A DNA stretch of 41,573 nucleotides from Thiohalophilus sp046483665 (GTDB lineage Bacteria; Pseudomonadota; Gammaproteobacteria; UBA6429; Thiohalophilaceae), in NCBI RefSeq assembly GCF_046483665.1, contig NZ_JAWOCR010000029.1:1-41573 (forward strand), read 5' to 3'. Below the pieces are notes generated by a model that saw only the letters and a program-made list of their open reading frames with translations, was not told the origin of the DNA and ran no database searches. This document shows, in pieces, positions 14,910-23,981 of the stretch. The stretch's first letter is position 1. Each line of letters starts with the position of its first letter. A program made the translations under genes and the position numbers.

Positions 14910-16394
14910 ATGGATCGACTGCTGACAGTTTCTCGCGCGGCCCGCCTGGTCGGTGTCTCACGCGGCACATTGCAAAAACAGATTCAGGACGGTGACCTGC
15001 CCAGTTTTGAGGGCATGGTCCGACTGGACGATCTGAACCAGGCCTATCCCAACGTCGAAGTGGAAGACAACACCATGCTCGAGAAGATCGAGCATATCAT
15101 CGACAATGCCCTGCACCGCGCCCGGGGCGACAAGCTGCGCAAATTACTCACTCCCGATCTGGGAACACTGGCCGCCCGCGTCTCCCAACTGAGCAAGGAA
15201 CTGGCAGCCGCCCGTTACACCTCGGAACGACTGCAGCTATTATTGGAAGAAACCCGACAGCGTCTGGATGAACTCCAGCAACAGCCGGCACCACAGCACG
15301 AACTGCAACAATTGACCCGTTGGCTGGACAGCTCTCTGGCCGAAGCTGCCGCAACTCCGAATCCCGCCCAGCTATTGACGCAGGATACCCTGCTGCGAGT
15401 CATTCTTGCCCAGGTCCATATCATGCCCAGCGGACATGAGTTTTTTGTCGAAGGGAACAACTCCATTCTGGACGCCGCGCTCAGCGCAGGGGTTGCACTC
15501 AATTACGGCTGCAGTAACGGTAACTGTGGCAAATGCAAGGCCCGTTTGATTTCCGGTGAGGTACGTAAAATCCGTGACCATGAGTACCGACTCGGCGAAG
15601 CTGAGCAGAACCAGGGTTATCTGCTGGCCTGCTCCAACACCGCCGTTACCGACATTGTCCTGGCCGCCGAAGAGGCGCTCGATGAAGAAGATATCGAGAC
15701 ACAGACAGTCCCAGCCTATATTAAAAAGATCACCCACATATCCGATGATCTGGCAATCCTGCATCTGAATACAGTACGCCGCCAGCGTCTGCGTTTTCTT
15801 TCAGGCCAGAAAGCCCGTCTGAGCAATGAGGCTGGAGAAGCAAGCCGTTATCACATCGCCAGTTGTCCGTGTGATGATCGCAGCCTGCAGTTTCACGTCA
15901 GCCGCGATGATACGCCTTTCTCCGGCTATGTTTTTCATCATGCCAAACCCTATGACGCGATTGAGATTACCGGACCGCAAGGTCATTTTGTATTACGCCG
16001 TGAACTCGACAAACCACTGCTCTTCTTTGCCGTCGATAGCGGCTTCGCCCCGGTCAAAAGCCTGATCGAACATGCCCTGACATTGGAACTGGCCGATCAC
16101 GTGCATCTTTACTGGATTGCTACTGGTAACCGCTCTCATTACCAGCATAATATCTGTCGCGCCTGGACGGATGCATTTGATCATTTCCACTATACTGCCT
16201 GGTCACTCAACGACGCCGGGAACCAGGACCTGTGGCAGGAACAACTGAAGAAAATCGATATGGACTATCCGGATTTATCCGAATATGCGATCTATTTCTG
16301 TGGCTCTAAAGAGCTGACTGAAACCGCGCGGCAGCATTTCATCGCACACGGTCTGCCAAAGAAGAGGATGTTTACTGAAGAATTCCCGAAATAG
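14910..16394 (+). CDS. HTH-coiled-coil protein fused to a 2Fe-2S ferredoxin and FAD/NAD(P) reductase
   Basis: A 494-aa cytosolic fusion. Residues 1-48 form a MerR/excisionase-like helix-turn-helix (VSRAARLVGVSRGTLQKQIQ), residues 55-150 a Gln/Leu-rich coiled coil. Residues 168-255 form a plant-type 2Fe-2S domain with C201-x4-C206-x2-C209 and Cys241. Residues 265-494 form a ferredoxin-NADP reductase module: SRYHIASCP for FAD (His where the usual RxYS has Ser), AVDSGFAPVKSLIEHAL for the nucleotide, C-terminal YFCGSKEL and FTEEF. Reductases such as AscD/RfbI share the redox half. The DNA-binding head hints at a redox-sensing regulator, or a reductase docked on DNA; this is inference. Second gene of a two-gene operon. 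Confidence 0.88.
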   Translation: MDRLLTVSRAARLVGVSRGTLQKQIQDGDLPSFEGMVRLDDLNQAYPNVEVEDNTMLEKIEHIIDNALHRARGDKLRKLLTPDLGTLAARVSQLSKELAAARYTSERLQLLLEETRQRLDELQQQPAPQHELQQLTRWLDSSLAEAAATPNPAQLLTQDTLLRVILAQVHIMPSGHEFFVEGNNSILDAALSAGVALNYGCSNGNCGKCKARLISGEVRKIRDHEYRLGEAEQNQGYLLACSNTAVTDIVLAAEEALDEEDIETQTVPAYIKKITHISDDLAILHLNTVRRQRLRFLSGQKARLSNEAGEASRYHIASCPCDDRSLQFHVSRDDTPFSGYVFHHAKPYDAIEITGPQGHFVLRRELDKPLLFFAVDSGFAPVKSLIEHALTLELADHVHLYWIATGNRSHYQHNICRAWTDAFDHFHYTAWSLNDAGNQDLWQEQLKKIDMDYPDLSEYAIYFCGSKELTETARQHFIAHGLPKKRMFTEEFPK

Positions 16395-16411
16395 GGAATA
16401 GAGAACATGAA

Positions 16412-16431
16412 AACCCGGGGTAAGCCGGGTT
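16412..16431. terminator. Bidirectional hairpin between convergent genes
   Basis: AACCCGG / CCGGGTT stem with a 6-base loop; followed by TATT on the plus strand and TTTTC on the minus strand. It sits at the end of the reductase fusion and overlaps the stop of the convergent 16430 gene. Confidence 0.5.
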
Positions 16432-16720
16432 ATTCTGAATTCTTGAGCCAGGTCTGCAAGGCGTCAATGATCTTCTGTGCCTGATCCCGACTGGAAATAT
16501 TGAACTTGGATTTTTGCTGATACTGACCGTTACGTTTCTGGTAACGACGGATGGTAAACTTGTCGGGACCAAACTCACCGGTTTTACGATCCATATCCTG
16601 GTAACGGAAAATAATGGTCGACCAGGCTCCCTTGGTCAAAATCACTTTATCCAGTTCCTTTGAGACCAGATTACCATCTTCATGATAGTTCACGGTCAAT
16701 TCATCAATCTCTGCCGACAT
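16430..16720 (-). CDS. Small conserved hypothetical protein
   Basis: A 96-aa soluble basic protein, MSAEIDELTVNYHEDGNL, then KELDKVILTKGAWSTIIFRY, KFTIRRYQKRNGQYQQKSKF and a closing helix AQKIIDALQTWLKN. A beta-sheet followed by a C-terminal helix is the likely fold. The ATG at 16720 has GAGGAA 7 bases upstream; the longer reading to 16834 is rejected because it crosses that site and has unlikely composition. I have the impression of a small widespread proteobacterial family but can give no function. Single gene, convergent with the reductase fusion. Confidence 0.8.
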   Translation of the reverse strand: MSAEIDELTVNYHEDGNLVSKELDKVILTKGAWSTIIFRYQDMDRKTGEFGPDKFTIRRYQKRNGQYQQKSKFNISSRDQAQKIIDALQTWLKNSE

Positions 16721-16841
16721 GGCGGGTTCCTCGTCTTTTCGTCTGCCGAATAATGGTCCTAGAATATCACAACATCCCCCCGGACGTTCCAGTGGTAACG
16801 ACAAAAACCGATCCCGCTGGCCCTCATCCTGCACCCTGTTC

Positions 16842-16847
16842 TAGAAT
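16842..16847 (+). promoter_or_regulatory. Candidate -10 box (TAGAAT)
   Basis: TAGAAT upstream of the UPF0104-type gene; transcription from about 16854 would still include GGGAG at 16872-16876 as ribosome binding site. Confidence 0.35.
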
Positions 16848-16906
16848 ATCCCGGTTATCTGGCCTTTCCCCGGGAGCACACTCTGTTCACACTCAATCAA
16901 CGTCGT

Positions 16907-17896
16907 TTGCGCTTGCTGGCAAGCTCGCTGGTTCTGGCCTCGGGAGTATATCTGAGCTTTGCCCTGATCGGCGGCCTGGCAACGTTGGGACATCTTATCA
17001 ACCAGCTGGGAATCAGCGGCGTGGCGATCCTGCTGGTCTGCTCGTTGGCCAACTACCTGATACGCTTTGTACGCTGGAGTTTTTATCTTCATACTCTGGA
17101 ACATCGACTGCCCGGCCTGCGACATCTGGGGTATTACCTGTCGGGCTTCGCCCTGACAACCACACCGGGCAAAGCGGGCGAAACCATTCGTTCCTTCTAT
17201 TTGAAACGCCATGGCGTCGGCTATACCGACAGCCTGGCCTGTTTCTTTGTTGAACGTTTTCTCGATGTCGTCATCATCACCTTGCTGGCGACACTGATTT
17301 TCATCTCTCATCACGAATACCGGCTGTTTGTAGTTCTGGTACTGATTACCCTGCTGTTTCTGTTGCCCCTGCTGCAAAGCACTCTGCCATTGCGACTATG
17401 CCACTTTCTGGCTCGACAACTGGCTGGTTCACGTTTATCGATACTGCTCACGCATACCGCCACATTGTTGCAACAGGCACACCAGTTACTTTTACTGCGT
17501 CGACTCTATCCGGGACTGTTATTCGGGGCGCTGGCCTGGCTGGTTCAGGGAATGGCATTTTATTATCTGTTACAGGTCAGCGGATCCGGTCTGTCAGTCA
17601 ATGTAGCACTGGGAATCTACGCCCTGAGCCTGCTGGCCGGTGCCCTCTCCTTTATTCCCGGTGGCATCGGTGCCACCGAAGGGATCATGGCTTTGTTATT
17701 ACTGGCACACGGAGTCGAGCGTGAGATTGCCTTCAGCCTGCCTATCATTAACCGTATCACGACGTTGTGGTTTGCCGTTGCCGTGGGACTGCTTGCCAAT
17801 GCTCTGCTTGCCTGGCGCGGCATTCCCGCGTGCGAAGCGAATAGCGGGGTTAAACCGGCAACCAGCCATACCACAGAGGCAGGGACAGCAGACTGA
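16907..17896 (+). CDS. UPF0104 / lysylphosphatidylglycerol synthase-type transmembrane protein
   Basis: An inner-membrane protein of about 330 aa with eight or so hydrophobic helices and the family motifs NYLIRFVRWSFYL, TTTPGKAGETIRSFYLK, FFVERFLDVV and SFIPGGIGATEGIM. This is the LPG-synthase transmembrane (AglD/DUF2) fold, seen in flippase-like proteins without the catalytic synthase domain. Lipid transport is the likely theme; substrate unknown. TTG 16907 is the conventional start but has no Shine-Dalgarno. A CTG at 16883 follows GGGAG by 6 bases and would add LFTLNQRR, so initiation there is possible. The frame is closed by a TAA at 16796. The 3' end overlaps the convergent AEC transporter by 47 bp. 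Confidence 0.87.
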   Translation: MRLLASSLVLASGVYLSFALIGGLATLGHLINQLGISGVAILLVCSLANYLIRFVRWSFYLHTLEHRLPGLRHLGYYLSGFALTTTPGKAGETIRSFYLKRHGVGYTDSLACFFVERFLDVVIITLLATLIFISHHEYRLFVVLVLITLLFLLPLLQSTLPLRLCHFLARQLAGSRLSILLTHTATLLQQAHQLLLLRRLYPGLLFGALAWLVQGMAFYYLLQVSGSGLSVNVALGIYALSLLAGALSFIPGGIGATEGIMALLLLAHGVEREIAFSLPIINRITTLWFAVAVGLLANALLAWRGIPACEANSGVKPATSHTTEAGTAD

Positions 17897-18767
17897 GCAG
17901 GGTGCTCACCGTTACGGCGGCGGCGTACACCGTGGTATCCAGGCCATAGCGATCGCAAATCACTACGCCTATCACCATGCTGGGCATGGCCGCCTCCAGC
18001 ACCACCGGCGCCAGCAGGCGGGCATCAAGATTCAGCACGCCGGCGCCGGCCCACACTACCAGCGGCATAATGATTAACTGGCTGGTCACTACCACCAGCA
18101 CCGATGGCAAACGTTGCCAGCGCAACACTTCCCAGCGCAAACTCATCCCCAGCACCAGCAACATCAAGGGAATCACACTCTCGCCCAGTAGCGACAGGGT
18201 ATTCTGTAGCAGGGCGGGAACCGGAACCCCGCTCAGGTTCAACACCACGGCCAGCAAAGCTGCCCACAGGGGCGGAATGTGTAACAGGCGATGACCGATG
18301 GATTCCCGTGTCTCAACCTGCCCGAACTGCTGGGCCAGCAAAATTCCCAGCGTGAACAGTAGCGGTGTCGAGGCGAACAGATCGTACTGGATGGCAATAC
18401 TGGCGGACCATTCACCAAACACCGAGGTCAGTACCGGCAAGCCGAGATAGTTGGCATTGGGGAAAGCCGCAGCCAGCATGACCGCGCCGATGACCGGACG
18501 CGGCATCCGGCAACCGCGACAGACCAGCCACGCGAATAACAGACCGACAAGGATACCCAGCGCGGCCAGTACACTGATTTTAATCGAGGAGAGTCCCAAT
18601 GGCGCCTGCCACAAAATAGACAGAATCAGCGCAGGCAACAGCAGATTATAAACCAGTCCGGTAATAACCTGGCGCGCCTTGTCCCCATCCACCCCGCCGG
18701 GGGCCAAATAGCGCCACAACGCGCCACAGGCGATGATAACCATCATTGAGAACAGGATATTAAGCAT
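17850..18767 (-). CDS. AEC (auxin efflux carrier) family transporter
   Basis: A 305-aa inner-membrane protein with about ten helices in two halves. Family features include FPNANYLGLPVLTSVFGE in the first half and APVVLEAAMPSMVIGVVIC in the second, with GESVIPLMLLVLGMSL between. Bacterial AEC members carry malate, malonate or other organic acids; substrate cannot be deduced here. The ATG at 18767 starts the first helix directly (MLNILFSMMVIIACGALW). Its last 16 codons overlap antisense to the end of the UPF0104 gene, so transcripts of the two would be complementary at their 3' ends. Confidence 0.9.
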   Translation of the reverse strand: MLNILFSMMVIIACGALWRYLAPGGVDGDKARQVITGLVYNLLLPALILSILWQAPLGLSSIKISVLAALGILVGLLFAWLVCRGCRMPRPVIGAVMLAAAFPNANYLGLPVLTSVFGEWSASIAIQYDLFASTPLLFTLGILLAQQFGQVETRESIGHRLLHIPPLWAALLAVVLNLSGVPVPALLQNTLSLLGESVIPLMLLVLGMSLRWEVLRWQRLPSVLVVVTSQLIIMPLVVWAGAGVLNLDARLLAPVVLEAAMPSMVIGVVICDRYGLDTTVYAAAVTVSTLLSLLSLPLWYGWLPV

Positions 18768-18874
18768 GCGTTTGCGTCACCTTTAAATGGAGCAGCATCG
18801 CCGTCGCGACAGTCTGACACAGGCTAACAGGCTCCATGTTATACTTTTTTGAAAGTTTGTTGAGGAGAGACTGC

Positions 18875-19261
18875 ATGCGAATTTTGCATACCATGTTGCG
18901 CGTCGGAGACCTGCAGCGTTCGATCGATTTCTACACCAGGGTACTGGGGATGAAACTGCTGCGGCAAAAAGATTACCCCGAAGGCGAGTTTACCCTGGCC
19001 TTTGTCGGTTACCAGCCCGAGTCCGAAGGTGCAGTAATCGAACTGACTTATAACTGGGATACAGACAAATACGAGGCGGGTAATGGTTATGGTCACATTG
19101 CCCTGGAAGTGGACGATGTCTACCAGGCCACCGATAACGTCCGTCAGCGCGGTGGCAAGATCCTGCGCGACGCCGGCCCCATGAACGCCGGCACCACCAT
19201 CATCGCCTTCGTCGAAGATCCGGATGGCTATCCGATCGAATTGATCGGTAAGAAAAGCTGA
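18875..19261 (+). CDS. gloA: Lactoylglutathione lyase (glyoxalase I)
   Basis: A 128-aa cytosolic enzyme that isomerises the methylglyoxal-glutathione hemithioacetal to S-lactoylglutathione. The metal ligands are at the same positions as in the E. coli nickel enzyme: His5 (RILHTM), Glu56 (VIELTYNW), His74 (GYGHIAL), Glu122 (YPIELIG). The short form, lacking the insertions of zinc-type eukaryotic enzymes, fits Ni/Co activation. The ATG at 18875 follows GAGGAGA; the frame from 18836 precedes it and is rejected. TATACT at 18840-18845 is a possible -10. Followed by a repeat fragment and the convergent MazG-like gene. Confidence 0.96.
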   Translation: MRILHTMLRVGDLQRSIDFYTRVLGMKLLRQKDYPEGEFTLAFVGYQPESEGAVIELTYNWDTDKYEAGNGYGHIALEVDDVYQATDNVRQRGGKILRDAGPMNAGTTIIAFVEDPDGYPIELIGKKS

Positions 19262-19267
19262 ACTGAA

Positions 19268-19325
19268 TAACTCTCGCAAAGGCGCCAGGGCGCAGAGATC
19301 GCTTTTTATTTCCATGCGCCTCAGC
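19268..19325. repeat. Fragment of the GC-rich 'CGCAGAG' repeat family
   Basis: ctcgcaaaggcgccagg then gcgcagagatcgc, and an inverted gcgcctcagcgcg after a T-rich centre; resembles the arms at 333-374. Lies between convergent gloA and the MazG-like gene. Confidence 0.55.
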
Positions 19326-19342
19326 GCGGGATCCACAAAATA

Positions 19343-19705
19343 CTATTTCGTTTTGTATTCGGTATATTTCTTGTAGCTGCCACGCACCTGTTCGGCGGGA
19401 TACTTGTCGGCGTTGATTTTCATTTTCTGCTGCACAGCGTCCAGCAGGTCGATATCCAGCCGTTCGGCCAGGCGTAGCAGATAGACCAGTATGTCGGCCA
19501 TCTCGTAGGCCACTTCCTGATGTTTTTCCGGCGGCAGATTTTCACTCTCGGATTGCTTGAGCCACTGGAAGTGTTCCACCAGTTCGGCAGCTTCGACGAT
19601 CAACGCCATGGCCAGATTTTTGGGCGAATGAAACTGCTCCCAGTCGCGTTCCTCGGCAAACGCTTTGAGCTGCAGTTTGAGTTGCTGTAAGTCGGTATCA
19701 CTCAT
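19343..19705 (-). CDS. MazG-like nucleotide pyrophosphohydrolase
   Basis: A 120-aa all-alpha NTP pyrophosphohydrolase. Conserved: FHSPKNLAMALIVEAAELVE with the ExxE pair, FQWL, then EVAYEMADILVYLLRLAERL with the second metal-binding ExxD. This is the single-domain MazG-like/RS21-C6 type, which hydrolyses dCTP or modified nucleotides to monophosphates as housecleaning. The C-terminus KKYTEYKTK is basic. I chose ATG 19705 (MSDTDLQQL), 7 bp past the stop of the preceding small gene; upstream codons overlap that gene. The two are probably translationally coupled. Confidence 0.9.
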   Translation of the reverse strand: MSDTDLQQLKLQLKAFAEERDWEQFHSPKNLAMALIVEAAELVEHFQWLKQSESENLPPEKHQEVAYEMADILVYLLRLAERLDIDLLDAVQQKMKINADKYPAEQVRGSYKKYTEYKTK

Positions 19706-19712
19706 CTGCAAC

Positions 19713-19931
19713 TCAGGTGCCGGCATGGCGCTGGGACACACTCAGCATATCGCGATGCAGTTCCATGCAATACCAGTCACCAATGGCGATGATCTGGCGA
19801 TGGCCGTCGAGATACTCCAGCAACAACGCCGACAGGTATTCATGGCGATAGACTGCCAGCCGCACTCGCAGCAATTCCCCCTCGCGAGTGGTATACCAGT
19901 TGCCTACAACCGGATATTCAGTCAATGACAT
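19713..19931 (-). CDS. Small hypothetical protein upstream of the MazG-like gene
   Basis: A 72-aa soluble protein, MSLTEYPVVGNWYTTREGELL, then RVRLAVYRHEYLSALLLEYL and QIIAIGDWYCMELH. The beta-rich pattern with GNWY and GDWY suggests a small barrel. AAGGA stands 9 bases before the ATG. It sits between ilvD and the MazG-like gene on the same strand (27 bp and 7 bp gaps), so ilvD, this gene and the MazG-like gene may form one transcript. Family unknown to me. Confidence 0.78.
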   Translation of the reverse strand: MSLTEYPVVGNWYTTREGELLRVRLAVYRHEYLSALLLEYLDGHRQIIAIGDWYCMELHRDMLSVSQRHAGT

Positions 19932-19958
19932 ATTATTTATCCTTTGCTGCGCGGTTGC

Positions 19959-21638
19959 TCACTCATCGGTAACACAACCGTGTGAGGCATCCTTGACAGT
20001 CTTGACATACTTGAACAGGGTGCCGCGCTTCGCGATATAGGGCGGCATCACCCAGCTCTTTCGCCGGCGTTCCATCTCTTCGTCGCTGACATCCACATCC
20101 AGGCGACGGCTCTCGGCATCAATGGTGATTACATCGCCGTTTTCAATCAATCCGAGCGGGCCGCCTTCCTGCGCTTCCGGCACCACATGGCCGATGATAA
20201 AGCCATGTGAACCACCGGAAAAACGACCGTCAGTGATTAGCGCCACATCGCCACCCAGCCCGGCGCCCATGATGGCCGAGGTCGGGGTCAGCATTTCCGG
20301 CATGCCCGGCCCCCCCTTGGGACCTTCGTAACGGATGACCACCACGTCTCCTTTCTGGATCTCGTTGTTCTCCAGCCCGGCCAGCATCGACTCTTCGCGA
20401 TCATAGACCCGGGCCGGACCGGAAAAGTGCAGGCCTTCCTTGCCGGTGATCTTGGCCACCGAACCGCCCGGCGCCAGGTTACCCTTGAGGATCTGGATAT
20501 GCCCGGTCTGCTTGATCGGTTTGTCCAGCGGCATGAATACCTCCTGACCGTCCTTGAGACCAGGAAGATCAGCCAGGTTCTCGGCCATCGACTTGCCGGT
20601 CACGGTCAGACAGTCGCCGTGGAGCAGTTCGTGTTCAAGCAGGTATTTCATCACTGCTGGCGTGCCGCCGACATTATGTAAATCTTCCATCACATATTTG
20701 CCACTGGGTTTGAGGTCGGCCAGAAAAGGCACCTTGTCGCTGATGGTCTGAAAATCATCAATCGTCAGCGGCACATCCACCGCACGAGCCATGGCGAGCA
20801 AATGCAGCACCGCATTGGTCGAGCCGCCCAGCGCCATCACCATCACGACAGCGTTCTCGAACGCCTTGCGGGTCATAATGTCACGCGGTTTGATATCCTG
20901 TTCCAGCAAATGTCGGATCGTGTGACCAGCCTGCAGGCATTCATCCAGCTTGGCCGGATCTACTGCCGGGATCGACGAGCTATAAGGCAGACTCATGCCC
21001 AGTGCCTCGATAGCCGAGGCCATGGTGTTGGCGGTATACATCCCGCCGCAGGAGCCCGGCCCCGGACAGGCATGCTCAACGACCTTTTCGCGTTCCTGCT
21101 CCTCAATGCGACCGCTGATGAATTCACCATAGCTCTGGAACGCTGAAACAATATCCAGCGTCTTGTCATGCCAGTGACCCGGCTTGATGGTACCGCCATA
21201 GACCATCAGCGACGGTCGATTGATTCGCCCCATGGCGATCAGCACGCCGGGCATATTCTTGTCGCAACCGGGCAGGGAAATGTTCGCGTCATACCACTGG
21301 GCGCTCATCACCGTCTCAATCGAATCGGCAATGATGTCGCGCGATTGCAGCGAGTAACTCATGCCGTCGGTCCCCATCGAGATACCGTCCGATACGCCGA
21401 TGGTGTTAAAACGCATACCGACCAGGCCGGCAGCCTGCACCCCTTCCTTGACCTTGGCAGCCAGATCGTTGAGGTGCATGTTGCAGGTATTGCCTTCCCA
21501 CCAGACACTGGAGATACCCACTTCGGCCTTGTCCATGTCCTCACGGGTCAGACCGGTACCGTACAACATTGCCTGGGACGCGCCCTGGGATTTGGGCTGG
21601 GTAATACGTGAACTGTATTTATTCAACTTCTCTGACAT
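19959..21638 (-). CDS. ilvD: Dihydroxy-acid dehydratase (IlvD)
   Basis: A 559-aa cytosolic iron-sulfur enzyme dehydrating 2,3-dihydroxy-isovalerate and -methylvalerate to the 2-keto acids, the penultimate step of valine and isoleucine synthesis. Conserved: GNTCNMHLNDL, SLPGCDKNMPG, CPGPGSCGGMYTANTMA (cluster Cys residues), VMALGGSTNAVLHL, GPKGGPGMPEML and ALITDGRFSGGSHGF. The ATG at 21638 is preceded by AGGAGACC; the upstream frame to 21749 has no site and is rejected. Normal length for the short [2Fe-2S]/[4Fe-4S] IlvD branch. Divergent from slt; 269 bp between their starts with no further gene. Confidence 0.97.
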   Translation of the reverse strand: MSEKLNKYSSRITQPKSQGASQAMLYGTGLTREDMDKAEVGISSVWWEGNTCNMHLNDLAAKVKEGVQAAGLVGMRFNTIGVSDGISMGTDGMSYSLQSRDIIADSIETVMSAQWYDANISLPGCDKNMPGVLIAMGRINRPSLMVYGGTIKPGHWHDKTLDIVSAFQSYGEFISGRIEEQEREKVVEHACPGPGSCGGMYTANTMASAIEALGMSLPYSSSIPAVDPAKLDECLQAGHTIRHLLEQDIKPRDIMTRKAFENAVVMVMALGGSTNAVLHLLAMARAVDVPLTIDDFQTISDKVPFLADLKPSGKYVMEDLHNVGGTPAVMKYLLEHELLHGDCLTVTGKSMAENLADLPGLKDGQEVFMPLDKPIKQTGHIQILKGNLAPGGSVAKITGKEGLHFSGPARVYDREESMLAGLENNEIQKGDVVVIRYEGPKGGPGMPEMLTPTSAIMGAGLGGDVALITDGRFSGGSHGFIIGHVVPEAQEGGPLGLIENGDVITIDAESRRLDVDVSDEEMERRRKSWVMPPYIAKRGTLFKYVKTVKDASHGCVTDE

Positions 21639-21907
21639 GCATGGTCTCCTGAACCTGAACGCAAACCCGGCCACAACAGCACGGGAAATGCAGTATAAAA
21701 CAATCTGTATGGCCGAGACGAGTCCGGCATAGTGATGGACCAGGTACACAAATCCGATAAAAAACCATCAATCCGGCGGGCCAGAAGTCGATATAAATCG
21801 GGAACAGATCGCCAACCGGGATAGCCAAACCATCAACAGTGCCATACACTTGGTTTACAAATACTTAGACTGAAAAGCTTGAAACAGGTTTAATAACAGA
21901 GACCCTC

Positions 21908-23899
21908 ATGGCGCGCGCAACGAGAATTGGTCAAAGCCTTACCTTCCTGTTACTGGGGATGGGTCTGCTGGGCGGGACGCAGGCCCTGCCCGACGACGAC
22001 TGGTTGCCGCAACGTTACCAGTTCCAGGAAGCGCTGCAAGCCCTGGAAGATGGAAACCGGGCCCGTTACCGGAATCTCGCCGACAAACTGCAGGACTATC
22101 CGCTCTATCCTTATCTCGAATATGGCGATCTGCGCCGCCGTCTGTCGGCCGCCAAACCGGAAGAAATCCGGGATTTCGTCCATCAATATGGCGACACTCC
22201 CATCGCCGGTCTGCTCCACCAGCGCTGGTTATACCGTCTGGCGCGCCACGGTCGCTGGCAACAGCTGGTAGACAATTACCAGATCACCAACGACAAAACT
22301 CTGCGTTGTCAGCACACCCGGGCACTTTATCAGGTCGGTCAGGCACAACGGGCCCATGCGGCAATGGCAAACCTCTGGCTGACCGGCCACTCGCTGCCTT
22401 CGGCCTGCGATCCGGCCATCGAGGCCTGGCGCAAGGCCGATCAGCTGAGCAATGATCTGGTCTGGCAGCGCATCCAGCTGGCGATCGGCGCCGGGCAGAT
22501 ACGCCTGGCGCTGTTCCTGGCCGATTATCTCCCCGAGTCGGAGCGCTTCTGGGTCAATATCTGGTCGAAGATTCGCCGCAATCCGGAGTATTTACGCGAA
22601 GTGACCAATCACTTTAACGATGCCGAGCAGCCTGTCCTGCGCTGGATTACAGTCTATGGCCTGCGCCGACTGGCCGGTCGCGACCCGGTCCGGGCCGCCC
22701 GCTACTGGGAAGAACTCAAACCGGATTATCGCTTCAGTGATCAGGAACAGGAACGCATCGAACGCCAACTGTCGCTGGCGCTGGTGCGCAGCGACGATCC
22801 ACAGGCGCCGCAATGGCTGGCTCGTCTCAAACTGGGCAACGAAGACACCGAAGTTAAAACTGCCCATATTCTCTCGGCCCTGCAGGATCGAGACTGGTCA
22901 GCGGCGCTCGACTGGCTCAATCAGTTATCGCCCACCGCGGCCCATTCGCCGCGCTGGCGCTACTGGCGGGCCCGTTCGCTGGAGGAGCTGGGTCGTACCT
23001 CGGAAGCCCGTTCCCTGTATCAGCTGAGCGCCGGGGATCGTAGTTATTACGGCTTTATGGCCGCCGATCGAGGCGGGATTCCCTATCATTTTGACCACCG
23101 TCCATTGCTCTTCGGCCAGGACGATCTGCATGCCCTGCATGATATCCCGGCCCTGCAGCGGGCGGCCGAACTCTACACTCTTGGCCGGGTGGCCGACGCC
23201 CGTCGCGAATGGAATCATCTGCTGCTCCGACTGAACGAGGACCAGCTGCTGCGGGCCGCCAAACTGGCCGAGGAATGGGGTTGGCACGATCGGGTCATCA
23301 TGACTCTGGCCCGGGCCCGTTACTGGGATGATCTGGAAATGCGGTTTCCGCTCGCGCATCAGCAGACCGTTCTGAACCAGGCCCGCGATCAGCAGATCGA
23401 TCCGGCCTGGGCCTTTGCGGTCATTCGCCAGGAAAGCGCCTTTACCCACGACGCCCGCTCTCATGCCGGCGCCCTGGGTCTGATGCAACTGTTACCGCGC
23501 ACCGCCCGCAGTGTCGCCCGCGCCCTGCGCATGCCGATGCGCGGCCAGCGAGACATTCTGGATGTGAATAACAACATCACGCTGGGGGTTCGTTATCTAC
23601 GCAAGGTCAAGGATCGCTTCCACGGCCATCCGGTCCTGGCCACTGCCGCCTATAACGCCGGCGGGCGTAACGTCCGTCGCTGGCTGCCGGAAGGGCAGAT
23701 ACAACCGGCCGATCTCTGGATCGAATCGGTTCCCTTCGGCGAGACCCGCAAATACCTGCAGCGGGTACTCACCTATACCGTCATCTATGAACAGCGCCTG
23801 GGCCGCCAGCCGGTGCCGATGCTCGAGCGAATGCCGCCCATTTCCGATAACCCCGATGTGACACTCTCCAAAACAGTCCCGGCCAGGCGCGATTCCTGA
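21908..23899 (+). CDS. slt: Soluble lytic murein transglycosylase (Slt)
   Basis: A 663-aa periplasmic enzyme that releases 1,6-anhydromuropeptides from peptidoglycan. Signal peptide: MARATRIGQSLTFLLLGMGL with cleavage near TQA-LPDDD. A long alpha-superhelical U and L domain follows (to about residue 480). The C-terminal SLT domain has FAVIRQESAFTHDARS with the catalytic Glu, then GALGLMQLLPRTA and TAAYNAGGRNVRRWLP. Length and order match E. coli Slt70. The ATG at 21908 has no strong Shine-Dalgarno. The window thus codes for two transglycosylases, with mltF. A 45-aa membrane-protein gene follows 82 bp downstream. Confidence 0.95.
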   Translation: MARATRIGQSLTFLLLGMGLLGGTQALPDDDWLPQRYQFQEALQALEDGNRARYRNLADKLQDYPLYPYLEYGDLRRRLSAAKPEEIRDFVHQYGDTPIAGLLHQRWLYRLARHGRWQQLVDNYQITNDKTLRCQHTRALYQVGQAQRAHAAMANLWLTGHSLPSACDPAIEAWRKADQLSNDLVWQRIQLAIGAGQIRLALFLADYLPESERFWVNIWSKIRRNPEYLREVTNHFNDAEQPVLRWITVYGLRRLAGRDPVRAARYWEELKPDYRFSDQEQERIERQLSLALVRSDDPQAPQWLARLKLGNEDTEVKTAHILSALQDRDWSAALDWLNQLSPTAAHSPRWRYWRARSLEELGRTSEARSLYQLSAGDRSYYGFMAADRGGIPYHFDHRPLLFGQDDLHALHDIPALQRAAELYTLGRVADARREWNHLLLRLNEDQLLRAAKLAEEWGWHDRVIMTLARARYWDDLEMRFPLAHQQTVLNQARDQQIDPAWAFAVIRQESAFTHDARSHAGALGLMQLLPRTARSVARALRMPMRGQRDILDVNNNITLGVRYLRKVKDRFHGHPVLATAAYNAGGRNVRRWLPEGQIQPADLWIESVPFGETRKYLQRVLTYTVIYEQRLGRQPVPMLERMPPISDNPDVTLSKTVPARRDS

Positions 23900-23981
23900 T
23901 CCGGTAACCGATCACACTTTTGCCTTCAAGCCGCTGGCAGCGACGCCGATAGGTTCTGGAGGAGAACACAAGGGGAATACC

